This document shows positions 50,226-59,179 of a stretch of 64,000 nt of DNA, piece after piece. This DNA comes from Demetria terragena DSM 11295 (GTDB lineage: Bacteria > Actinomycetota > Actinomycetes > Actinomycetales > Dermatophilaceae): positions 1,116,001 to 1,180,000 of the forward strand of contig NZ_AQXW01000004.1 of assembly GCF_000376825.1 (NCBI RefSeq). Reading direction: 5' to 3'. Positions within the stretch are counted from its first letter, which is position 1. Every line of letters begins with the position of its first letter. A program made the translations under genes and the position numbers. The notes below the pieces were generated by a model that was not told the DNA's origin, searched no databases, and saw only the letters and a list, made by a program, of their open reading frames with translations.

Positions 50226-51896
50226 ATGGTTAATCGCCGAGCAGCGGCCGTCGCCGCGGCCAGTGCGGTCGCTTTGACGCTCGCATCTTGCGCCTCGTCG
50301 GATCGCGACTCTGAATCAAAAGGAAGCGGCGACAAGGGAGGTGGCGGCGGCACCTTGACCTTCGGAGCGGCTGGCGCACCGGCCACCTTCGACCCGTTCT
50401 ATGCCAGCGACGGTGAGACCTTCCGCATCACCCGGCAGATCACCGAAGGCCTCGTCGGGTTCAAGCCCGGCACCCCTGACCTCGCACCTGAGCTCGCGAC
50501 CAAGTGGACGCCGAGCAAGGACGGCAAGACGTGGGTCTTCGACCTGCGGGAGGGCGTGAAGTTCTCCGACGGCACCAAGTTCGACGCCGACGCCGTATGC
50601 AAGAACTTCGAGCGCATGTTTGACCAGAACGCCGCCGGCCAGACCGCGAGCAACTACTGGGTCGACAACATGGGTGGCTACAAGTCCAAGGACGCCAAAT
50701 CCGCTCTCTACCAGGGCTGCACGGCGAAGTCGGCCAACCAGGTCGAGATCAAGCTGCTCCGCTCCACCTCGCGGTTCCCGGCTCTCCTGGGACTCCCATC
50801 GTTCTCGATGCAGAGCCCCACCGCGATGGACAAGTACAAAGCCAACGACATCAAGGCCCAGGGCGACGGATTCACCTACTCCGACTACGCCAACAAGCAC
50901 GTCACCGGCACCGGCCCCTTCAAGTTCGACTCCTATGACGAGGCGAACAAGACCGTCACGCTGGTCCGCAACGAGGACTACTACGGAGACAAAGCCAAGA
51001 TCGCCAAACTCGTCTTCAAGATCATCCCCAACGAGACCTCGCGCAAGCAGGCTCTACAGGCGGGCACCATCGACGGCTACGACCTGCCCAACCCGGTCGA
51101 CTGGCCCCAGTTGAAGAAGAAATTCAACCTGGAGATCCGCGACCCGTTCAACATCCTCTACCTCGGGTTCAACGCCAAGGTGAACCCGGACCTGAAGGAC
51201 CTCAAGGTGCGGCAGGCGCTCGCCTACGGCATCAACCGGGCACAGTTCGTCAAGACCCAGCTTCCCGAGGGCGCCGAGGTAGCAAACCAGTGGTACCCCG
51301 ACACGGTGGACGGCTACAACAAGGACGCCACGAAGTACGACTACAACCCGACCAAGGCCAAGGCTCTGCTCAAGGAAGCCGGCAAGGCGGGCCTGAAGAT
51401 CAAGCTCTGGTACCCCTCTGAGGTGAGCCGTCCATACATGCCGGACCCCCAGAAGGTTTTCCAGGCAGTGAAGTCTGACTGGGAAAAGATCGGTGTCAAG
51501 GTCGAGCCGGTGACCAAGCCGTGGAACGGCGGATACATCACCAGCACCGACAACGGCCAGGCCGAAGCGTTCTTCCTCGGCTGGACGGGTGACTACAACA
51601 CTCCTGACAACTTCATCGCGAACTTCTTCGGGTCACCAGCCGGCGGATTCCAGCCACTGGCGCTGCCCAACGGCGCGGAGATGGTGAAGCGAATCGGCGA
51701 CGCTGACGGCATCGTCGACAAGGGCCAGCGCACCGCGGCCTACAAGAAGCTCGGTGGCGACTTGATGTCGAAGTACATGCCCGGGGTCCCGATCTCGCAC
51801 AGCCCGCCGGCCATCGTCTTCACCAAGGCCGTCACCGGAGTTGTGCCCAGCCCGCTCACCTCCGAGGACTTCTCGACGGCAGTCATCGAGAAGTGA
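50226..51896 (+). CDS. ABC importer solute-binding lipoprotein (SBP family 5)
   Basis: Extracellular solute-binding protein of 556 residues for peptides, nickel or a similar solute. The lipoprotein signal ends in the lipobox LASC near residue 20, followed by a Gly/Ser linker. The family 5 segment RVRQALAYGIN-like (KVRQALAYGINRAQF) and DLREGVKFSDGTKFDADAV are clear. Its specificity is unknown; the DppA/OppA group is broad. It heads a five-gene ABC operon (permeases and two ATPases follow) and is separated from the first permease by a strong RNA hairpin. A CRP/GlxR-like site lies upstream. Confidence 0.93.
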   Translation: MVNRRAAAVAAASAVALTLASCASSDRDSESKGSGDKGGGGGTLTFGAAGAPATFDPFYASDGETFRITRQITEGLVGFKPGTPDLAPELATKWTPSKDGKTWVFDLREGVKFSDGTKFDADAVCKNFERMFDQNAAGQTASNYWVDNMGGYKSKDAKSALYQGCTAKSANQVEIKLLRSTSRFPALLGLPSFSMQSPTAMDKYKANDIKAQGDGFTYSDYANKHVTGTGPFKFDSYDEANKTVTLVRNEDYYGDKAKIAKLVFKIIPNETSRKQALQAGTIDGYDLPNPVDWPQLKKKFNLEIRDPFNILYLGFNAKVNPDLKDLKVRQALAYGINRAQFVKTQLPEGAEVANQWYPDTVDGYNKDATKYDYNPTKAKALLKEAGKAGLKIKLWYPSEVSRPYMPDPQKVFQAVKSDWEKIGVKVEPVTKPWNGGYITSTDNGQAEAFFLGWTGDYNTPDNFIANFFGSPAGGFQPLALPNGAEMVKRIGDADGIVDKGQRTAAYKKLGGDLMSKYMPGVPISHSPPAIVFTKAVTGVVPSPLTSEDFSTAVIEK

Positions 51897-51903
51897 GCCC
51901 TAC

Positions 51904-51942
51904 GCAGTGGCCGTCTGCGACACCTGTCGCGGCGGCCACTGC
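51904..51942 (+). other. Intercistronic stem-loop after the binding-protein gene
   Basis: GCAGTGGCCG and CGGCCACTGC form a 10-bp outer stem with an inner GCGACA/TGTCGC stem. No T-run follows. Such hairpins protect the upstream message and reduce downstream expression, which would let the binding protein exceed the permeases. Confidence 0.6.
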
Positions 51943-51997
51943 CGTGCTCACCGGTTCTGCCCGAACTTGACCCACTCCTCTTACCCCGGAGGCTGAC

Positions 51998-53005
51998 GTG
52001 CTGAGATTTATCGTGCGCCGACTTTTGCAAATGGTCGGTGTGCTCTTCGTTCTTTCAATCCTGTTGTTCGCATGGGTCCGTCGCCTGCCCGGCGGCCCCG
52101 TTGACGCCATTTGTGGCGAGCGTTGCACGGCCGAGCAGAAGGCGGCCTTGGCCAAGCAACTCGGCATCGACCGACCGGTCTGGGAGCAGTACTTCACCTT
52201 CCTCAACAACGCCCTCCACGGGCGGTTTGGCACCTCAACTGGTGTGCTTCCCGGCACCGACGCGATGGAGATTTTCCTCCGTCGCCTGCCCGCGACCATC
52301 GAGTTGTCGATCGGCGCGATCCTGTTGGCGCTGCTGATCGGCATACCTCTGGGCTACTTGGCAGCAAAGAAGCGTGGCGGGATCCTCGACAACCTCACCG
52401 TCACCTCAACGCTGATCGGTATCGCGGTGCCGGTCTTCTTCCTGGCGTTCGCCCTGAAGTACTACTTCGCCATCAAACTCCACATCCTGCCGCTCCAGGG
52501 CCGCCAGGACAGCATCGACGCGACACGCGTCACCGGCTTCTTCGTCCTCGACGGGATCATCACCCAGGAGTGGGACGCCGCCTGGAATGCGTTCAAGCAC
52601 TTGATCCTGCCGTCGATCGCACTGGCGACCATCCCCTTTGCCGTGATCGTTCGCATCACGCGCGCTTCGGTGCTCGACGTCGTCAATGAGGACTATGTGC
52701 GCACCGCCGAAGCGAAAGGCCTCACGGTTGGCACGATCCGGTGGCGGCACGTCTTGCGCAATGCGTTGTTGCCCGTCGTGACCACCTTGGGACTGCAAGT
52801 CGGCGCCCTGCTCACGGGCGCGGTGCTGACCGAGACCGTGTTTGTCTGGGGCGGTGTCGGCGAATCCCTAGCCAGCGCCCTCAGACTCAAGGACTACGCC
52901 GTCATCCAGGTCTTCATCCTGATGGCCGCGGCCGGGTACGTCTTCATCAACCTGCTCGTCGATATTGCCTACGCCGTCATCGACCCGCGCGTTCGGACGA
53001 GGTGA
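51998..53005 (+). CDS. ABC transporter permease (DppB-like)
   Basis: A 335-residue membrane permease with six hydrophobic helices. The first segment LRFIVRRLLQMVGVLFVLSIL is typical of DppB/NikB. The cytoplasmic EAA loop, which contacts the ATPases, reads DYVRTAEAKGLTVGTIRWRHVLRNA. Located 101 bp after the binding-protein gene. Its stop overlaps a possible GTG of the next permease, and real coupling is likely. Confidence 0.93.
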   Translation: MLRFIVRRLLQMVGVLFVLSILLFAWVRRLPGGPVDAICGERCTAEQKAALAKQLGIDRPVWEQYFTFLNNALHGRFGTSTGVLPGTDAMEIFLRRLPATIELSIGAILLALLIGIPLGYLAAKKRGGILDNLTVTSTLIGIAVPVFFLAFALKYYFAIKLHILPLQGRQDSIDATRVTGFFVLDGIITQEWDAAWNAFKHLILPSIALATIPFAVIVRITRASVLDVVNEDYVRTAEAKGLTVGTIRWRHVLRNALLPVVTTLGLQVGALLTGAVLTETVFVWGGVGESLASALRLKDYAVIQVFILMAAAGYVFINLLVDIAYAVIDPRVRTR

Positions 53006-53010
53006 GCCCG

Positions 53011-54018
53011 ATGAGCCCGAATGACAAGAACCGCAAGCCCATGACCCGAAATCCCATGACCCGCAAGAAGCAGCGCATCGATGACCTGGCGGCGGCCACG
53101 GGCGAGCCCTCGGTGCGGGAGGCCGGAACCGTCGCTGGCGGCGAAGGCACCAGTCTTCTGGCCAGTGCCTGGAATCGCCTTCGGCGTAACCCCGCCTTCC
53201 TCTTCGGCGCGTTCCTGACTTTGCTTGTGATCGTGGTCGCCATCCTCGCCCCGTGGCTGGCGCCGCACGACCCGACAGCACAGGACCTCATCAAGAAGGT
53301 CTCGCCGACCACTAATCCGGTGCCTGGACCCGAGCCCGGCTATCCCCTGGGCGCCGATGGGACCCTTGGCCGCGACCTGCTATCGCGTCTCATCTGGGGC
53401 AGCCGCCAGACCTTGCAGATCGGATTCTTCGCCACCCTCTGCGGGTTCTTCGGCGGGCTTGTCCTCGGCACCCTCGCGGGCGCCTTCGGTGGTTGGGTTG
53501 ACTCGATCGTCATGCGCTTGGTCGATCTCATGCTGTCGGTGCCCTCGATCTTGCTGGCGATCACCGTGGCGACGCTCTTCGGGAGTCCGTCCCAGTGGTC
53601 GCTCATCGTTGCGATCGGCATCGTGCAGGTCCCGATTTTCGCCCGACTGTTGCGCGGTTCGATGATGGCCCAACGGCACAGCGACCATGTGTTGGCCGCG
53701 GAGGCTCTCGGCGTTAAACGTGGCGCCATCATCCGGCGGCATATGCTGCCAAACTCGCTGGCGCCAGTGCTGGTGCAGGCGACGCTGGTGATGGCGTCCT
53801 CGATCATCGACGCCGCCGGGCTGACCTTCCTCGGCCTGGGGCCAGCCAGCGATGACGCTCCCGAATGGGGTCAGATGCTCGGCAAGAGCCAGGATCTGTT
53901 CGAACAGTTCCCACAACTGGCCATCTATCCGGCGGTGTGCATCATCATCACCGCTCTCGGATTCACCTTGATGGGTGAATCCCTGCGCGAGGCACTCGAT
54001 CCCAAGAGCAGGAGGTGA
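53011..54018 (+). CDS. ABC transporter permease (DppC-like)
   Basis: A 335-residue permease. A charged N-terminal stretch of about 60 residues (rich in Lys/Arg/Asp) precedes the first helix; DppC-type permeases have such an extension. The EAA loop is HVLAAEALGVKRGAIIRRHMLPN. The ATG at 53011 has GAGGTGA five to six bases upstream; a GTG at 53002 overlaps the previous stop and is the alternative. It pairs with the DppB-like protein in the membrane. Confidence 0.93.
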   Translation: MSPNDKNRKPMTRNPMTRKKQRIDDLAAATGEPSVREAGTVAGGEGTSLLASAWNRLRRNPAFLFGAFLTLLVIVVAILAPWLAPHDPTAQDLIKKVSPTTNPVPGPEPGYPLGADGTLGRDLLSRLIWGSRQTLQIGFFATLCGFFGGLVLGTLAGAFGGWVDSIVMRLVDLMLSVPSILLAITVATLFGSPSQWSLIVAIGIVQVPIFARLLRGSMMAQRHSDHVLAAEALGVKRGAIIRRHMLPNSLAPVLVQATLVMASSIIDAAGLTFLGLGPASDDAPEWGQMLGKSQDLFEQFPQLAIYPAVCIIITALGFTLMGESLREALDPKSRR

Positions 54019-54023
54019 GGTCG

Positions 54024-55067
54024 ATGACTGCGACCAGTTCAGAGGTACACCACGAAGGGCGCGCATCGGACGCGCTGCTGTCGGTCCGCGACTTGTCGGT
54101 CGTGTTTCAGCGCCGAGGCGAGGAGCCGTTTACGGCGGTCGACCGCGTCTCGTTCGATGTGCGCCCCGGCCAGACCGTCGGCCTCGTCGGCGAGTCAGGC
54201 TGCGGCAAGTCGGTCACGTCCATGGCGATCATGGGCTTGTTGCCATCGCGCGGCAACCAGATCACCGGCGAGGTGCACTACGAGGGCACCGACCTGCTGA
54301 CCTTGTCGGACAAAGAGCGGCGCAATCGGCGCGGCCGCGACCTGGCGATGATCTTTCAGGACCCATTGTCTTCGCTGAACCCGGTCGTCCCGATCGGCCT
54401 CCAGGTCACCGAGGTGATCGAGCGCCACCAAGGCAAGAAGCGCAAGCAGGCCATACCTGAGGCACGTGAGCTCCTCGACCGGGTCGGCATTCCCGACCCG
54501 AATCGACGCCTCAAGGAATACCCGCACCAACTCTCGGGCGGTATGCGGCAGCGCGCGCTCATCGCGATGGCGCTGGCCTGCAAGCCGCGCCTACTGATCG
54601 CCGACGAGCCGACGACGGCCCTGGACGTGACGATCCAGGCGCAGATCCTGTCGCTGCTCCGTGAACTGGTGCAAGGCTCGGACACGGCACTGGTCATGAT
54701 TACGCACGACCTGGGAGTCGTCGCCGGGCTGTGCGACGAGGTCAACGTGCTCTACGGCGGCCGTATCGTGGAGCGCGCCTCTCGGCACGACCTGTTCGCT
54801 ACGCCGCGCCACCCATACACCGGCGGCCTGCTGGGGTCTATCCCCCGGTTGGACGCATCGCGCCACGAGCCACTTAATCCGATCCCCGGGTCGGTTGCCG
54901 ACAACCTTCCCTGGGATCACGCCTGTGCCTTCGCGCCGCGCTGCTCCCAACCCGTTGACCAATGCCGCCAGTCCTCGCCCGACCTCGATGACCTACCCGG
55001 CGGACTCGAGGGACCGCGACTCCTGCGATGCCACCACCCCCTGACTGCGAAGGAAGACGCGTCATGA
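54024..55067 (+). CDS. ABC transporter ATP-binding protein (DppD-like)
   Basis: A 347-residue ATPase. Walker [10 protein letters not shown]-loop [10 protein letters not shown], signature [15 protein letters not shown], Walker [13 protein letters not shown] and H-loop ITHD are intact. The C-terminal oligopeptide domain contains the Cys-rich segment [14 protein letters not shown], which in this family can bind an Fe-S cluster. The ATG at 54024 is chosen because AGGAGG lies eight bases upstream, within the end of the previous gene. Confidence 0.94.
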   Translation: MTATSSEVHHEGRASDALLSVRDLSVVFQRRGEEPFTAVDRVSFDVRPGQTVGLVGESGCGKSVTSMAIMGLLPSRGNQITGEVHYEGTDLLTLSDKERRNRRGRDLAMIFQDPLSSLNPVVPIGLQVTEVIERHQGKKRKQAIPEARELLDRVGIPDPNRRLKEYPHQLSGGMRQRALIAMALACKPRLLIADEPTTALDVTIQAQILSLLRELVQGSDTALVMITHDLGVVAGLCDEVNVLYGGRIVERASRHDLFATPRHPYTGGLLGSIPRLDASRHEPLNPIPGSVADNLPWDHACAFAPRCSQPVDQCRQSSPDLDDLPGGLEGPRLLRCHHPLTAKEDAS

Positions 55068-56206
55068 CCGTCGCCACCGATGCGGACCGCCCGGGACAGA
55101 CTCCGCCGAGCGATGACGTCCTGCTCGATGCTCGCGGAGTGAAAGTCCACTTCCCGATTAAACGAGGCGTCATCTTCGACAAGACCATCGGATACGTCTA
55201 CGCCGTTGACGGCATTGACTTGAAGATTCGCCGGGGTGAAACGTACGGCCTGGTCGGCGAATCCGGCTGCGGCAAATCAACACTCGGCCGAGCATTGCTT
55301 CGTCTGGGGGAGCCCACCGCCGGCGAAGTGCTCTTCGACGGCACCGACGTCGCCGCACTCAAGGGCGAGGACCTTCGGCAGCGCCGCCAGGACATGCAGA
55401 TGATCTTCCAGGATCCGCTGTCCAGCCTGGACCCACGCCAGACGGTGGAATCCCTTCTGCTGGAAGGCATGCAGGCTCACGGTCTCACCAAGGACCGAGC
55501 CGCGGCCGATACGCGACTGCGCGAATTGCTCAAGGCCGTCGGCCTACCACCACAGGCACTGAAAAAATACCCGCACGAGTTCTCAGGCGGGCAACGCCAG
55601 CGCATCGGTATCGCGCGCGCACTCTCGGTTAATCCCAAGCTGATCGTGGCCGACGAACCGGTGAGCGCGTTGGATGTCTCGGTACAGGCGCAGGTGATCA
55701 ATCTGCTGGACTCACTCCAGGAAGAGTTCGGTCTGACCTACCTGGTCGTCGCGCACGACCTGGCGGTGGTGCGCCATATCAGCGATGTGGTCGGCGTGAT
55801 GTACCTCGGGTCCTTGGCTGAAGAAGCCGACGCGGACAGTCTGTACGCCACCCCGCTGCATCCCTACACTCGCGCGCTCATGTCGGCGGTGCCAGTGCCG
55901 GACCCGGTGGCCGAAGATCAACGTGAGCACATCCTGTTGCAGGGCGACCTCCCCAGCCCGTCCAATCCCCCATCCGGATGCCGGTTCCACACCCGCTGCC
56001 CATGGCGCCAGGAAACCCGGTGCGACACCGAGCGACCCGAGTTGCGCACCGTCCAGGTCGAGGGTGTTTCCGAATCGCACCGTGTCGCATGCCATTTCGC
56101 CGAGCAGATCTTCACCGGTGAACTGCAACGCCACGAGGTGCGGCCCGAGATCGTGACACCCGACAGTGACCCGGTCGAGGTCCAGGTCGATGACAGAGCG
56201 TTCTGA
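55064..56206 (+). CDS. ABC transporter ATP-binding protein (DppF-like)
   Basis: Second ATPase of the importer, 380 residues. Walker [20 protein letters not shown], signature [15 protein letters not shown], Walker [13 protein letters not shown] and AHD for the H-loop are intact. The C-terminal cysteines appear in [15 protein letters not shown]. It forms the heterodimer with the DppD-like protein. Its ATG overlaps the previous stop (ATGA). It has an extended acidic C-terminus of about 30 residues that overlaps the start of the amidotransferase gene. Confidence 0.94.
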   Translation: MTVATDADRPGQTPPSDDVLLDARGVKVHFPIKRGVIFDKTIGYVYAVDGIDLKIRRGETYGLVGESGCGKSTLGRALLRLGEPTAGEVLFDGTDVAALKGEDLRQRRQDMQMIFQDPLSSLDPRQTVESLLLEGMQAHGLTKDRAAADTRLRELLKAVGLPPQALKKYPHEFSGGQRQRIGIARALSVNPKLIVADEPVSALDVSVQAQVINLLDSLQEEFGLTYLVVAHDLAVVRHISDVVGVMYLGSLAEEADADSLYATPLHPYTRALMSAVPVPDPVAEDQREHILLQGDLPSPSNPPSGCRFHTRCPWRQETRCDTERPELRTVQVEGVSESHRVACHFAEQIFTGELQRHEVRPEIVTPDSDPVEVQVDDRAF

Positions 56207-56951
56207 GGGCACCCGGCCTGAACCCGCACGCGATGCTCGTCCGTTCCTGGTCATCCAACATGAGGATGACGCTCCCGTCGGCTGGCTCGGCGAGGCCTGG
56301 GCCGCCGACGGGCAGGCGATGGACGTACGCATGCCGTACCAACATCTCGATGATCCAACTCACCGACTACCTGCCGACCTGACGGATTTCAGCGCGCTCA
56401 TCGTGCTGGGCGGCGAGATGGGCGCCAATAGCGACGCGACCTCCCCGTGGCTTACTCCCACGAAAGAGCTTCTGCGCCAGGCGATTTCGCACGACGTTCC
56501 AACGCTTGCCGTGTGCCTTGGCCATCAACTCCTCACCGTGGCTACCGGTGGAGTCGCGGTGCGTAACCCTGCAGGGACAGCCGCCGGGCGGATTCCAGTC
56601 GACCTCACGTCCGACGGTGCCGACGACCAACTTATTCGTGGTCTTCAGGGGAGCCACGTCATCCAGTACAACTCAGACATCGCGGCCGAACTCCCTTCAA
56701 GCGCAACAACACTCGCGATGGCACCCGATGGGTCACCGCAGGCTGTGCGGTTTGCTCCCCGCGCTTGGGGATTGCAATTTCACCCCGAGGCGGGGCCGCA
56801 CATCTTCGACCAATGGACCGTTGACAAGCCCGAACCAACGGCGGTGGCACGTGCGGCGGCAGCCGAGGTGCGCGAGCACCAGGATGACCTGCGCGCAGTC
56901 AACGACCTCATTGCGCAGCGATTCCTCGAGGTCACACGCTCGCCCCACTGA
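56190..56951 (+). CDS. Class I glutamine amidotransferase-like protein
   Basis: A 253-residue GATase1 domain protein. The triad is visible: nucleophile Cys in AVCLGHQLL, and His plus Glu in LQFHPE. Catalysis would release ammonia from glutamine or hydrolyse a gamma-glutamyl bond; no synthase partner is fused or adjacent. Its start overlaps the ABC ATPase end by 17 bp, so it belongs to the importer operon. This suggests the imported solute is processed by a gamma-glutamyl or amide-cleaving step. ATG 56190 is preferred over ATG 56166. Confidence 0.87.
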   Translation: MTERSEGTRPEPARDARPFLVIQHEDDAPVGWLGEAWAADGQAMDVRMPYQHLDDPTHRLPADLTDFSALIVLGGEMGANSDATSPWLTPTKELLRQAISHDVPTLAVCLGHQLLTVATGGVAVRNPAGTAAGRIPVDLTSDGADDQLIRGLQGSHVIQYNSDIAAELPSSATTLAMAPDGSPQAVRFAPRAWGLQFHPEAGPHIFDQWTVDKPEPTAVARAAAAEVREHQDDLRAVNDLIAQRFLEVTRSPH

Positions 56952-56958
56952 CCCCCGG

Positions 56959-57885
56959 TCAGATGCGCACCACTGCCACCGGGCACGTGGCCTCTTTGAG
57001 CACGCGCTTCGTGGTCGAACCCAGGAGCATCCCGAGGAACCCGCCCCGCCCGCGGCTACCGATCACAAGCAACTGAGCCTCTCTCGCTTCGTGCACCAGA
57101 AGGCTGGATGCGGCGCCGCGGTAAATCACTGTGTCGATCTCGACCGCGGGGTGGCGCGTACGCACCTGCGCCAGGGTGTCCTCGACGACTGCTCGGTGCC
57201 GCTCTTCGACCACTCGCCATTCTGGGGTGTCCGGTTGAGTGACGACGGCACCATCAACGACCTCGACCGACCAACTGATCAGACAGCGCACCGTCGAATG
57301 AGTTTTCTCTGCGAACGCGACGGCATAGGCAGCCGCCGCGCGGGACGCGGCACTGCCATCGACCCCGACCACGACGGTTCCCGTCGGACTCGGCGCAACA
57401 TCGGGGATCACCACCGTGGGGCATTTCGCATGGGCAGCGACGGACAGAGCCGTTGACCCGATGAAGGGCGCGCCGGGCGCGCCACCGCCCCCAAGAACCA
57501 TCGTGTGTGCGTGCCCACTCAGGGCGACCAGGACTCCTGTGACCGAGCCTGGCGTCGAAGCGATGGTGACCGGGACGTCCGGCGCACGCGCCGCAGCAAT
57601 CTCAGTCGCGGCCCGAAGCGCGGAATGCTCCCCATCAACGGAGTCCGCTGGCAATGCGGACATTGGGAGGTAGCCCTCCCCTGCCATCAGACTGATGCCC
57701 AGATCGATGACTTCCTGGATATGCAGAGGTCGCCCCTGGCGTACCGCCTCATCCGCAGCCCACGCCACCACGTGCGCGTCATGGTCTTGACCATCGATCG
57801 CCGCGACGATCGCCCCCTCGGGCGCACTGCCCTCCGGGTCGACCTGACCGCCACTTTCTGCACCACTGCCCGCTATATCAGCCAT
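56959..57885 (-). CDS. Tandem universal stress protein (UspA)
   Basis: A 308-residue protein with two Usp domains. The second (about residues 160-308) has GTVVVGVDGSAASRAAAA and the ATP-binding motif GSRGRGGFLGMLLGST, and ends in CPVAVV. The first (about residues 25-150) has GGGGAPGAPFIGSTALSV in the same place, a degenerate nucleotide loop. Such tandem proteins in actinobacteria bind ATP and respond to hypoxia or stress. An upstream GTG at 57900 would add five residues. It is convergent with the amidotransferase gene. Confidence 0.92.
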   Translation of the reverse strand: MADIAGSGAESGGQVDPEGSAPEGAIVAAIDGQDHDAHVVAWAADEAVRQGRPLHIQEVIDLGISLMAGEGYLPMSALPADSVDGEHSALRAATEIAAARAPDVPVTIASTPGSVTGVLVALSGHAHTMVLGGGGAPGAPFIGSTALSVAAHAKCPTVVIPDVAPSPTGTVVVGVDGSAASRAAAAYAVAFAEKTHSTVRCLISWSVEVVDGAVVTQPDTPEWRVVEERHRAVVEDTLAQVRTRHPAVEIDTVIYRGAASSLLVHEAREAQLLVIGSRGRGGFLGMLLGSTTKRVLKEATCPVAVVRI

Positions 57886-57947
57886 ATCCCATGGTGGCAC
57901 GAGTCACCGACATGCGGAATGACTTCACCCCAACCCCTGGCAGCCAA

Positions 57948-57966
57948 CTAAGCAAGCGCTTAGCAT
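57948..57966 (+). promoter_or_regulatory. Acyl-CoA dehydrogenase promoter with palindromic operator
   Basis: CTAAGC-N4-GCTTAG (57948-57963) overlaps the -10 TAGCAT (57961-57966), with CTGGCA 17 bp upstream as a possible -35. The site resembles palindromes bound by TetR-family regulators of acyl-CoA metabolism in actinobacteria. No such regulator gene is adjacent. Confidence 0.65.
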
Positions 57967-57999
57967 GGGTCATCTGGCCACCCATCGAGGAGGATGCGC

Positions 58000-59175
58000 A
58001 TGCATCGCAAGCTCAGCGAAGAGGACGCCGCCTTCCAACAGGAGATGCGCGACTTCTTCACCACCAAAGTTCCCCAAGACCTGCGTGATCGCTGGGCAGG
58101 TGGGGGCGAGCCCGCCGCTGACGACATCAGAGCGGCGCAGCGCCTCCTGAATGAGGCGGGCTTGGCGGTCACCGGCTGGCCGACCGAGTACGGCGGCCGG
58201 GACTGGTCCACGCTTCAGCGTCACATCTGGCTCACCGAGATGCAGGCCGCCTCGGTCCCCCCACCCCTGGCCTTTAACGCCAGCATGGTCGGCCCGGTCA
58301 TCGCGACCTTCGGGTCCGAAGAGCAGAAGAAGCGCTTCCTGCCTGCCACCGCAAACCTCGACATCTGGTGGTGTCAAGGATTCTCCGAGCCGGATGCCGG
58401 ATCGGACCTCGCCTCGCTGCGCACCACGGCCGTACGCGAGGGCGATGAATATGTCGTCAACGGTCAAAAGACCTGGACCACCCTGGGGCAGCACGCCGAC
58501 TGGATTTTCGCCCTGGTGCGCACCAACCCTGACGCACCGAAGAAGCAGATGGGCATTTCCTTCCTTCTCATCGAGATGGATGCGCCTGGCGTGAGCCTGC
58601 GCCCAATCCAGTTGATCGACGGTGGACACGAAGTCAACGAGGTTTTCTTCGAGAACGTCCGCGTCCCGGCAGACCAGCTCGTTGGCGAAGAAAACAAGGG
58701 TTGGGACTACGCCAAGTTCCTGCTCGGCAACGAGCGCGTGGGCGTGGCGCCGGTGGGCTCAATCAAGCGGTGGCTCGCCAACGCAAAGGCACACGCACAG
58801 CAGATCACCACGGCCCACGGCACCCTGCTCGATGACCCGCTGCTCGCCGCACGCATCGCCGAGTTGGAATGCCAGGTCATGGCACTGGAACTGACGGCGC
58901 TTCGGGTCGCGGGCGGATCCCGCGACGGTAAGCCCGATCCGGCGAGCTCCATTCTGAAGCTTCGCGGCTCTCAGTTGCAGCAGGACGTTCTCGAGCTCAT
59001 CACCGATATCGCCGGGCCGAGCGGCCTCGCCTGGACCTCGATCCAGGACGAGCTCGCCTGGGCTTCGCATGCCACGGCGACGTACCTCAACTTCCGCAAG
59101 GCATCGATCTACGGCGGATCCAACGAGGTCCAGCGCCAGATCATCTCCACCGGCATCCTCGGATTGAAGGGCTGA
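58000..59175 (+). CDS. Acyl-CoA dehydrogenase, first subunit
   Basis: FAD-dependent enzyme of 391 residues. FAD and substrate segments are WWCQGFSEPDAGSDLASLRT and KTWTTLGQHADWIFALVRT, and the C-terminus has IYGGSNEVQRQIISTGILGL. The usual catalytic glutamate of the short/medium-chain type (YEGT motif) is replaced by YGGS, so the base must lie elsewhere, as in the FadE29-like group. GAGGAGG lies six bases before ATG 58000. It is 4 bp upstream of a second dehydrogenase gene, and the two are probably subunits of one enzyme. A palindromic operator precedes them. Confidence 0.93.
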   Translation: MHRKLSEEDAAFQQEMRDFFTTKVPQDLRDRWAGGGEPAADDIRAAQRLLNEAGLAVTGWPTEYGGRDWSTLQRHIWLTEMQAASVPPPLAFNASMVGPVIATFGSEEQKKRFLPATANLDIWWCQGFSEPDAGSDLASLRTTAVREGDEYVVNGQKTWTTLGQHADWIFALVRTNPDAPKKQMGISFLLIEMDAPGVSLRPIQLIDGGHEVNEVFFENVRVPADQLVGEENKGWDYAKFLLGNERVGVAPVGSIKRWLANAKAHAQQITTAHGTLLDDPLLAARIAELECQVMALELTALRVAGGSRDGKPDPASSILKLRGSQLQQDVLELITDIAGPSGLAWTSIQDELAWASHATATYLNFRKASIYGGSNEVQRQIISTGILGLKG

Positions 59176-59179
59176 ACTC

